From contig JAGVLR010000090.1 in NCBI GenBank assembly GCA_020054175.1, forward strand, positions 1 through 5,958: DNA of 5,958 nucleotides, written 5' to 3'. Below the pieces are notes generated by a model. The model ran no database searches. It was not told the origin of the DNA and was given only the letters and a program-made list of their open reading frames with translations. The DNA comes from Candidatus Dadabacteria bacterium. Its GTDB lineage: Bacteria; Desulfobacterota_D; UBA1144; Nemesobacterales; UBA2774. The position numbers and the translations under genes are program-made. Shown here in pieces: positions 1 through 5,381 of this stretch. Numbering within the stretch: the first letter of the stretch is position 1; each line of letters opens with the position of its first letter.

Positions 1-1401
1 ATACTCATAGTCCTCGGATTCCTTAACTATCTCCCATACTCAAAGCACAGCCACGTTTTCACGGCTATTCCAAACGTCTTTTTCCAGAATATAAAGCCCA
101 GGGGAGCGCTGAACCCGATAGATTTCGAAAACGCACCGGAGGACGTCGACCACTTCGGCGCAGGCAAGCTCGGAGACTTCACATGGAAGGACATACTCGA
201 TGCCTACACCTGCACCGAATGCGGGAGGTGCACCGACAACTGCCCCGCATGGCATACGGAGAAGCCCTTATCCCCGAGAGAAATTGTAGTGAAATTAAGG
301 CATTACGCATCGAGCGAGGGCAAGGCTCTCCTTAATGCCAACGGCAACACCTCCGCCGTGGCTGAGTCGCTCGACACGATTCCCGGGCCGAAATGGGTTA
401 CGGAAGAGGAGCTCTGGGCCTGCACGAGCTGTAACGCGTGCGTGGAGCAGTGCCCGCTGTTCATCGACCAGATGGGCAAGATCATGGAGATGAGGCGCTT
501 CCTCACGCTGGAAGGAAGGCTCACCGGCTCCGCCGTGAAGACGCTCCAGAAGCTCCAGACGCAGGGCAACCCGTGGGGATTCAGCGGCAGCGACCGCGCC
601 GCGTGGCTCGCCGGGTACGAGGGTGTTAACGTTATCGGCGAGGAAGGAAACGAGGACGCGAGCGGCTTCGACTACATATATTGGATGGGATGCTACGGCG
701 GCTACGACCCGCGCGGCCAGAAGATAGCCCAGTCCGTCGTGAGCCTCCTAACGCAGGCTGGTGTGAGCTTCGCCGTCCTGGGGCCGCTCGAGAGCTGCAC
801 GGGAGACCCGGCCAGAAGGCTCGGAGAAGAGGCGCTTTATCAGATGCTGGCGACGCAGAACATCGAGACGATGAACGAGCTGAAGGTGAAGAAAGTCATT
901 GCCAACTGCCCGCACTGTTTTAACACGATTAAGAATGAATACCCGCAGTTCGGCGGAAATTACGAAGTTATAAACCACACTCAGCTCCTGAACGATCTTG
1001 TGCAGGAAGGGCGACTCCGGCCGACGAAAGAGGTTAAGGAAGATATCGCGTATCACGATCCATGCTACCTCGGCCGCTACAATCGTATATTCGACGCCCC
1101 GAGGGAGATACTGAAGTCTATACCGGGCGTGAACCTTGTGGAGCTCGACAGGAAGCGCGAGCGCAGCTTCTGCTGCGGCGCGGGCGGCGGCAAGATATGG
1201 ATGGAGGAAGAGGCGCCGAGAGTCAACTGGAACCGCTTCGAGGAAGTCGAGGCTAAGAACCCTGACACGCTGGCCGTTGCATGCTACTTCTGCGATACGA
1301 TGTTCGAGGACGCTGCCAAGCACGCCGGAAACGATAAGATGCAGATTAAGGACATCTCTATGATCCTTCGCGAGTCCGTTGAGCAGGATACAAAGTCCTG
1401 A
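1..1401 (+). CDS. Membrane-linked (Fe-S)-binding oxidoreductase, EtfD/HdrD-like, 5'-partial
   Basis: The frame is open from base 1 to the TGA at 1399-1401, giving 466 visible residues; the N-terminus lies left of the window. Visible order: the end of a hydrophobic helix followed by LPYSKHSHVF (about residues 12-21), typical of the tail of a NarI-like haem-b membrane domain; a ferredoxin-type pair of [4Fe-4S] motifs, CTECGRCTDNCP (Cys71, 74, 77, 81) and CTSCNACVEQCP (Cys141, 144, 147, 151); then two CCG (DUF224) domains. CCG-1 has Cys231, SCTGDPAR (Cys266) and CPHC (Cys303/306). CCG-2 has Cys355, CCGAGGG (Cys391/392) and CYFC (Cys428/431). This architecture is known from EtfD-type proteins, which pass electrons from electron-transfer flavoprotein to the menaquinone pool, and from HdrD-like reductases. 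The ETF link is inferred, because etfAB are not in view. A GTG at 289 could be mistaken for a start, but it would remove the first cluster and the membrane tail. The family is secure; the exact partner is not. Confidence 0.9.
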   Translation: MLIVLGFLNYLPYSKHSHVFTAIPNVFFQNIKPRGALNPIDFENAPEDVDHFGAGKLGDFTWKDILDAYTCTECGRCTDNCPAWHTEKPLSPREIVVKLRHYASSEGKALLNANGNTSAVAESLDTIPGPKWVTEEELWACTSCNACVEQCPLFIDQMGKIMEMRRFLTLEGRLTGSAVKTLQKLQTQGNPWGFSGSDRAAWLAGYEGVNVIGEEGNEDASGFDYIYWMGCYGGYDPRGQKIAQSVVSLLTQAGVSFAVLGPLESCTGDPARRLGEEALYQMLATQNIETMNELKVKKVIANCPHCFNTIKNEYPQFGGNYEVINHTQLLNDLVQEGRLRPTKEVKEDIAYHDPCYLGRYNRIFDAPREILKSIPGVNLVELDRKRERSFCCGAGGGKIWMEEEAPRVNWNRFEEVEAKNPDTLAVACYFCDTMFEDAAKHAGNDKMQIKDISMILRESVEQDTKS

Positions 1402-1415
1402 GAGATAATAATCCC

Positions 1416-1447
1416 GGGGGTGTTCCGGAAGGGTCCGGAACGCTCCC
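1416..1447 (+). terminator. Strong hairpin after the iron-sulfur reductase gene
   Basis: A 14-bp stem (1416-1429 with 1434-1447, two G-T wobbles) closes a 4-base AGGG loop and begins 15 bases after the stop codon. The stem is G+C-rich. It is followed only by ATTT and then cytosines, so the U-tract of a classical intrinsic terminator is weak. Position and stability suggest 3'-end formation or RNA protection for the upstream gene. The remaining intergenic DNA to pabB shows no promoter that I can assign with confidence. Confidence 0.6.
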
Positions 1448-1574
1448 ATTTCCCCACTAAATTTATCGCCGTTCGAATAATCCCGTTTTATCTTCGGCTT
1501 GCTTCATTGCTTAAATGCCTCTGGGCTGAAACCGGTATTGTAAATCCGGGGTATAGGGTTAGGATTTATATTCT

Positions 1575-2843
1575 ATGAAACCTGCGTGGATTTATTCGAG
1601 GCTGTCTATGGGTAATCCGGCACAGTTCTCCGCGGCATTTCTCGATTCGGGAAACGGATGGCTCGGCACGCCGGGCGAAGGGGGCTCTATCGTTTTCGGC
1701 CAGCCCCGAATCAGGTTTACGGCAGAAAATGGATTAGTAATAATAAATAACGATGAACAAAGATTAATATTGGGGCGTGACCCACTTCAAGTTCTAGAGG
1801 GTTATTTAACCGAGGGATATATCGCCGCAGGCTATATAGGCTACGAGTATGGGGCCTTCACGGAAGACGGTTTTTCGCGAAAGAGAGAAAAAACCGGTAG
1901 AAAGCTTACTGATCTCGCCTTTCTCCTCTACAAGCCGGAGGATTTGTTATCGCAGGGCGCGGATGATTTAAGGGCATTCTTGCCTTCTGACTCCCCGGTG
2001 TGCGGCGCGGCTCCCGGGCGTTGCGCGTCGAATATGGACAGCAGGGAGTATGTGCAAATAGTCGAGCGCGCCAAACGATATATAGAATCTGGTGACATAT
2101 ACCAGGCCAACCTGTCCCGCAGGTTCGAGGTCGAAGGCCAGGTTGATGCGGCGGCACTGCTCCGGCGATTGTTTCACGTGCAACATGTGCCCTTTGGGGC
2201 GTATATCGATTTCGGAGATTTTCAGCTTGTCAGCGGTTCGATGGAGCTCTTTCTCCGAAAGAGGGGGAGGGCTCTGACGACTTGCCCAATCAAGGGGACG
2301 CGCGGCCGAGGGCATTCGAGGGAAGAGGACACGATTAAAAAAGCGGAGCTTCTTCGGAGCGACAAGGAAAGGGCCGAAAACCTCATGATCGTCGACCTTA
2401 TGAGGAACGACCTGTCCCGGGTGTGTAAAAAGGGCTCTGTGAGGGTAAACAGGCTCTTCGACGTGGAAACGTACGCGACCCTTCACCAGCTCGTGTCCGA
2501 GGTCGAAGGAGAAGTTCGGGAAGGGCAGGGGGTTTCAGAGATCATCAGGAGTGTGTTTCCTCCCGGCTCCGTAACAGGAGCGCCGAAGAAAAGAGCGCTC
2601 GAAATAATCGACGAGCTGGAGCCGCACTATCGCGGCCCCTACTGCGGCGCGCTCGGGATATTCTACCCGGACGGCGATTTTACGCTCAGCGTCGGAATAA
2701 GGACGGCCGTTGTCGAACCTGAAAGGACGACATTCTGGACGGGCAGCGGGATTGTGTGGGATTCGGACCCTGAGGCGGAGTTTCTGGAAACAAGATTGAA
2801 AGCAAAGGCGATGATGAAAGCCCTCGGGCTCTCCGAAGGGTGA
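1575..2843 (+). CDS. pabB: Aminodeoxychorismate synthase component I (PabB)
   Basis: This 422-residue chorismate-binding enzyme uses ammonia to turn chorismate into 4-amino-4-deoxychorismate, the first committed step to 4-aminobenzoate and folate, in the cytoplasm. The C-terminal chorismate-binding domain (about residues 155-418) is complete: SGDIYQANLSRRF (172-184), PIKGT (238-242), ENLMIVDLMRNDL (268-280), PPGSVTGAPK (329-338), GPYCGALG (354-361) and GSGIVWDSDPEAEF (390-403). PIKGT carries the lysine (Lys240) that distinguishes PabB from anthranilate synthase TrpE, which has alanine there. The N-terminal half is weakly conserved, as usual. An AGGA at 1561-1564 lies 10 bases before the chosen ATG; a second ATG at 1608 (Met12) is possible. 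The normally conserved Ser-Pro-Glu of the family reads Ser222-Met223-Glu224. pabC follows after 12 bp, so the two are probably one transcript. No pabA amidotransferase is present here and none is fused. Bases 2170-2185 inside the gene form a near-perfect parS site. Confidence 0.94.
   Translation: MKPAWIYSRLSMGNPAQFSAAFLDSGNGWLGTPGEGGSIVFGQPRIRFTAENGLVIINNDEQRLILGRDPLQVLEGYLTEGYIAAGYIGYEYGAFTEDGFSRKREKTGRKLTDLAFLLYKPEDLLSQGADDLRAFLPSDSPVCGAAPGRCASNMDSREYVQIVERAKRYIESGDIYQANLSRRFEVEGQVDAAALLRRLFHVQHVPFGAYIDFGDFQLVSGSMELFLRKRGRALTTCPIKGTRGRGHSREEDTIKKAELLRSDKERAENLMIVDLMRNDLSRVCKKGSVRVNRLFDVETYATLHQLVSEVEGEVREGQGVSEIIRSVFPPGSVTGAPKKRALEIIDELEPHYRGPYCGALGIFYPDGDFTLSVGIRTAVVEPERTTFWTGSGIVWDSDPEAEFLETRLKAKAMMKALGLSEG
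2170..2185. other. parS-like ParB-binding site, one mismatch, inside pabB
   Basis: TGTTTCACGTGCAACA matches the 16-bp parS palindrome TGTTTCACGTGAAACA at 15 of 16 positions, with C for A at position 12. It keeps the central CACGTG. It encodes the end of Leu199, Phe-His-Val-Gln (200-203) and the start of His204 of PabB. Only two CACGTG cores were found on reading the window, and both sit in parS-like contexts. Known ParB proteins tolerate some single mismatches, so binding is plausible but unproven. Confidence 0.6.
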
Positions 2844-2855
2844 TAGAGCATAAAA

Positions 2856-3665
2856 ATGACCGAGCATATATTTATCGAGGATAAGCCTGTTAGTGATGTC
2901 CTGCCCCTAAGGTCGCTATTTTACGGCGAAGGGCTTTTCGAGACGTTCAGGTATAAATCCGGACTTCCCGTATTGTTCGATAGGCACTACGACAGGATGC
3001 GGAGGGGAGCGGAATATCTCGGGATACCTGTGCCCTCGCTCGTATATATCGAAGACCTTGTGAATAACGCAGTCACGGTTTCCGGGATCTCGGACGCTTA
3101 TATCAAAATATGCCTACTTTCGGGCGGCAGCTCGTTATTCTACGAGCATCCGTCGAAAAACGCCGTTTTAACGGTTGTCAGGAATTATAAAGCCCCCGAA
3201 GGACCCCTGACTCTGCACTTAAGCTCGATCAGGAAAAACTCGACTTCTCCCCTGACGCGCCTGAAATCCCTGAATTATCTCGAAAACGTGCTCGCGCGAA
3301 GGGAAGCCATCGCCACCGGTTTTAAGGAAGCACTTTTCTTGAACGATAAAGGGCATGTAGCCGAGTGTTCGGCGGCGAATATCTGTTGGATCAGAGAAAG
3401 TGTGCTATATGCTCCCTCCCTTGAATGCGGTATCCTCCCCGGAACCACGCGGGAAATAGTCTTTGAGATTGCCGAAAGTATCGGATTGGATGTCCACGAG
3501 GGGCAGTACCCCCTGGATAAACTATACGAATGCGAGCTCGCATTTACGACCAATGCCCTCATTGGTCTTCTGCCTGTTTTAAGCATAGGCGATACCCGGC
3601 TCGATACCAACACTGCTCTTCTCGGCAGCCTGCAGTCGGCCCTTTTCCAGCGCCTCGGCTGGTAA
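2856..3665 (+). CDS. pabC: Aminodeoxychorismate lyase (PabC), class IV PLP enzyme
   Basis: The 269-residue protein belongs to the fold-type IV PLP family (branched-chain aminotransferase, D-amino acid aminotransferase, aminodeoxychorismate lyase). As PabC it would split 4-amino-4-deoxychorismate into 4-aminobenzoate and pyruvate. Visible family features: LFYGEGLFETFR (21-32), the DRHYDRM segment (42-48), LKSLNYLENV (136-145) with Lys137 as the likely PLP Schiff-base lysine, AECSAANI (169-176) with Glu170 as the probable ligand of the PLP ring nitrogen, GILPGTTR (192-199), and AFTTNALIGLLPV (229-241). That last segment resembles the Asn-containing lyase version rather than the aminotransferase one. 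The start ATG lies 12 bp after the pabB stop; its ribosome site is weak (AAGGG at 2836-2840 inside pabB, or AGAG at 2845-2848). Sequence alone leaves an aminotransferase possible, since the family is functionally fluid, but adjacency to pabB makes the lyase role the best reading. Confidence 0.87.
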   Translation: MTEHIFIEDKPVSDVLPLRSLFYGEGLFETFRYKSGLPVLFDRHYDRMRRGAEYLGIPVPSLVYIEDLVNNAVTVSGISDAYIKICLLSGGSSLFYEHPSKNAVLTVVRNYKAPEGPLTLHLSSIRKNSTSPLTRLKSLNYLENVLARREAIATGFKEALFLNDKGHVAECSAANICWIRESVLYAPSLECGILPGTTREIVFEIAESIGLDVHEGQYPLDKLYECELAFTTNALIGLLPVLSIGDTRLDTNTALLGSLQSALFQRLGW

Positions 3666-3683
3666 TCCCACCCGTGAAATAGA

Positions 3684-3692
3684 TGTGGAAAA
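3684..3692 (-). promoter_or_regulatory. DnaA box, relaxed consensus
   Basis: Read on the minus strand this is TTTTCCACA, which fits the relaxed DnaA box consensus TTWTNCACA at all nine positions. It lies 19 bases after the pabC stop and is the first of three GTGGA motifs spaced 10 and 11 bp apart. Confidence 0.5.
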
Positions 3693-3704
3693 AAGTGGAA
3701 GAAT

Positions 3705-3713
3705 TGTGGATGA
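3705..3713 (-). promoter_or_regulatory. DnaA box, one mismatch
   Basis: Read on the minus strand this is TCATCCACA, differing from the strong DnaA box TTATCCACA only at position 2. It has the same orientation as the box at 3684-3692, about two helical turns away, and borders the A+T-rich core. Confidence 0.45.
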
Positions 3714-3767
3714 AGATTTCAACCAATGCTTAAGGTGTATTATAAGTGACTGCAATTAAAGATTAAT

Positions 3768-3788
3768 ATTGTTTAACATTGTCTTAAC
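3768..3788. repeat. Tandem A+T-rich 10/11-bp repeat in the core
   Basis: ATTGTTTAAC (3768-3777) is followed directly by ATTGTCTTAAC (3778-3788), the same unit with one inserted C. It lies in the most A+T-rich part of the intergenic region (3741-3780 has 8 G or C in 40 bases). Short tandem A+T-rich units are a common form of DNA unwinding element in bacterial origins; that role is inferred here. Confidence 0.5.
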
Positions 3789-3802
3789 AAATGTGAAATT
3801 AT

Positions 3803-3811
3803 TTATCCACA
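3803..3811 (+). promoter_or_regulatory. DnaA box, exact strong consensus
   Basis: TTATCCACA is an exact match to the high-affinity DnaA box. It points opposite to the two left-hand boxes, lies on the other side of the A+T-rich core, and ends 8 bases before parS. It overlaps the small palindrome ACAATTGT (3809-3816). Confidence 0.65.
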
Positions 3812-3819
3812 ATTGTCAT

Positions 3820-3835
3820 TGTTTCACGTGAAACA
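3820..3835. other. parS centromere site, exact
   Basis: TGTTTCACGTGAAACA is a perfect 16-bp palindrome identical to the canonical chromosomal parS bound by ParB/Spo0J across most bacterial phyla. ParB loads here, spreads, and with ParA and SMC segregates the origin region. It lies 15 bases beyond the mnmE stop codon. An exact 16-bp match is very unlikely by chance in 6 kb, and parS sites cluster near replication origins, so this places the window in the origin domain. ParB itself is not encoded in the window. Confidence 0.9.
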
Positions 3836-3850
3836 TGAAACAGTCCGGAT

Positions 3851-5254
3851 TTATTTGCCGACACAAAATTTGCTGAAAATACGGCCCAATACGTCCTCTG
3901 TCGTAACTTCGCCTGTTATCTCTCCGAGCGAATCAAGCGCCATCCTCAAGTCAAGGGCGAGGAATTCGGGCGATTCTCCGGCGTCGAGCAGCTTCAGAAA
4001 AGATGAAAGGCTCTCTGACGCCTTTTCAATCGCCAGCTTATGCCTGAGCTCTGTCAAAACGACCTCGCCCGCCTCAGCGCGTCTCGAATTCCCACGGAGC
4101 AGGGCGCTTACCGCATCCTTCAGGTTCTCGATCCCAATTCCAGTTTTTGCCGATGTGTGGACTATTCTCTCGGCTGGGCTGTGTTCCAATAGACCGCCCT
4201 GGCTTATGCTGAACCCTGCATCGGCCTTATTCACGGCCAGAATCGCCTGTTTTCCTTGAAGTCCCTCTAAAACCTCGTAATCATCATCGTCCAAAGGCGC
4301 GCTTCCGTCGATTACGGCTATTATAAGCTCCGCCTCCCCGGCCTTCTTTTTAGCCAATGCAACCCCTGTTCGTTCTATTTCATCCCCCGTAATTCTTATC
4401 CCGGCTGTATCGACCAGCCTGAGAGGAATTCCCCTTATGTCGATGCTTTCCTCGATAAAATCCCTCGTGGTCCCCGGAACGGGGCTTACGATCGCTCTTT
4501 CTTTCATGACGAGACGGTTCAACAAGCTCGATTTCCCAACGTTCGGCTTTCCAATGATAGCGGTGCTAACCCCGTATTTCAGTATCCTGCCTTCTCTGTA
4601 GGTGCCTAAAAGCGTCTCCAGCCCGGCCAGTATATCCTGAGTCCTCGAAACGAGAGCACTTTTTACGATTGGGTCTATATCTTCCTCGGGAAAATCCACC
4701 CGGGCCTCGACCTCGGCCAGTATGTCGAGAATAATATTCTTTATTTCCAGTATCTTATTGGAGAGGGCTCCCTCAAGCTGGAGCTCCGCCTGTTTTAAAG
4801 CGTCTTCTGTCTGCGCGTTTACTATGTCGGCTACGGCTTCGGCCTGCGCCAGATCCATCTTGCCGTTAAGAAACGCCCTCAGGGAGAATTCGCCAGGATT
4901 CGCCGGCCTCGCTCCGAGCCTGAATATAAGGTCCAGAATCTTTTTGGGAACAACGTGACCGCCGTGCGAGTGGATCTCCACGACGTCTTCTCCCGTGTAA
5001 GACGCCGGGGATTTCATGTATACCGCCAGCACCTCGTCGACCTTGCTCTCGCTTTCCGGGTCTATAATATGCCCGTGGTAGAGCATGCGTGGTGAAAAGT
5101 GCGGGTTTTCTTCCGCGCTGCCGGGTTTAAATATCGAACGGAGAATATCCACCGATTCCGGGCCGCTAAGTCGTATAACGGCTATCCCGCCGTCACCGGG
5201 AGGGGTGGCGACCGCTGCAATAGTATCGTCGTTGGGGTTAAAAGAGGAGGCCAT
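3851..5254 (-). CDS. mnmE: tRNA uridine-5-carboxymethylaminomethyl modification GTPase MnmE (TrmE)
   Basis: The 467-residue protein has the usual MnmE length and layout. With MnmG it installs the (carboxymethyl)aminomethyl group at U34 of certain tRNAs in the cytoplasm. The N-terminal tetrahydrofolate-binding domain starts with DTIAAVATPPGDGGIAVIRLSG (from residue 10) and includes YTGEDVVEIHSHGG (86-99) and NPGEFSLRAFLNGKMDLAQAEA (119-140). A helical domain encloses the inserted G domain: G1 GKPNVGKS (235-242), G2 GTTRD (271-275), G3 DTAG (292-295), G4 NKAD (342-345) and G5 TSAK (377-380). It ends in the conserved C-terminal CVGK with catalytic Cys464. The ATG at 5254 is the only upstream candidate, because an in-frame TAA lies just before it; no clear Shine-Dalgarno sequence precedes it. 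mnmG does not follow directly: the downstream neighbour is the convergent pabC across the parS-bearing region. Confidence 0.97.
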   Translation of the reverse strand: MASSFNPNDDTIAAVATPPGDGGIAVIRLSGPESVDILRSIFKPGSAEENPHFSPRMLYHGHIIDPESESKVDEVLAVYMKSPASYTGEDVVEIHSHGGHVVPKKILDLIFRLGARPANPGEFSLRAFLNGKMDLAQAEAVADIVNAQTEDALKQAELQLEGALSNKILEIKNIILDILAEVEARVDFPEEDIDPIVKSALVSRTQDILAGLETLLGTYREGRILKYGVSTAIIGKPNVGKSSLLNRLVMKERAIVSPVPGTTRDFIEESIDIRGIPLRLVDTAGIRITGDEIERTGVALAKKKAGEAELIIAVIDGSAPLDDDDYEVLEGLQGKQAILAVNKADAGFSISQGGLLEHSPAERIVHTSAKTGIGIENLKDAVSALLRGNSRRAEAGEVVLTELRHKLAIEKASESLSSFLKLLDAGESPEFLALDLRMALDSLGEITGEVTTEDVLGRIFSKFCVGK

Positions 5255-5299
5255 TAAACGGATAAATTACCATAATCAGGCTATCAGGGCTATTTTGAA

Positions 5300-5333
5300 C
5301 CCTTCCGGCAACTTATAACCAGGGCCGGAAGGG
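5300..5333. terminator. Hairpin between the CMD-family gene and mnmE
   Basis: A perfect 10-bp inverted repeat (CCCTTCCGGC at 5300-5309, GCCGGAAGGG at 5324-5333) encloses a 14-base loop. It lies 48 bases past the stop of the right-hand gene and 45 bases before the mnmE start, both on the minus strand. Neither side is followed by a T-tract, so a factor-independent terminator is not certain; an RNA-stability structure or an operator are alternatives. The rest of 5255-5381 shows nothing else I can assign. Confidence 0.45.
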
Positions 5334-5381
5334 CGTAATATTCAAATTCTCAAGCTAGATCTGGGGCATTGGTCCCCTTCG

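Larger units (their letters stand above)
3666..3850. other. Candidate replication origin region (DnaA boxes, A+T-rich core, parS)
   Basis: This 185-bp intergenic stretch lies between convergent pabC and mnmE and differs sharply in composition from the genes around it: 3721-3800 has 20 G or C in 80 bases. From left to right it holds two minus-strand DnaA-like boxes (3684-3692, 3705-3713), an A+T-rich core with a tandem repeat (3768-3788), a plus-strand DnaA box (3803-3811) and an exact parS (3820-3835). Inverted DnaA boxes flanking a meltable core resemble a small oriC, and mnmE is commonly an origin-proximal gene. Against this, there are few boxes, both flanking genes read towards the site, and dnaA, dnaN, rpmH and parAB are not visible. 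No conventional terminator for either gene was seen here. The function as an origin is inference. Confidence 0.5.

Noticed and set aside
289..1401. Separate 370-residue gene starting at the GTG at 289
   Set aside because: The same frame is open to base 1 and encodes the first [4Fe-4S] motif and a membrane-domain tail, so 289 is internal to a longer gene.
748..1449. Long minus-strand open frame opposite the iron-sulfur gene
   Set aside because: It lies antisense to a protein with complete cysteine motifs and shows no recognisable domain; it is a shadow of the real gene.
1968..2486. Minus-strand open frame opposite pabB
   Set aside because: It is antisense to conserved PabB motifs and has no recognisable protein features.
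1575..2843. Anthranilate synthase component I (TrpE)
   Set aside because: The PIKGT lysine and the adjacent pabC-like gene indicate PabB; TrpE has alanine at that position.
3820..3835. The palindrome as a transcription-factor operator or an RNA terminator hairpin
   Set aside because: It lies in a convergent intergenic region without a promoter context, has no loop, and matches parS exactly, so a centromere site is the better explanation.
3813..4259. Plus-strand open frame that starts next to parS
   Set aside because: It runs antisense to the conserved C-terminal half of MnmE and begins inside the DnaA box/parS region; no domain is recognisable.
5363..5377. GGGG/CCCC inverted repeat near the CMD stop
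   Set aside because: The stem is only 4 bp and no T-tract follows; it is too weak to call.
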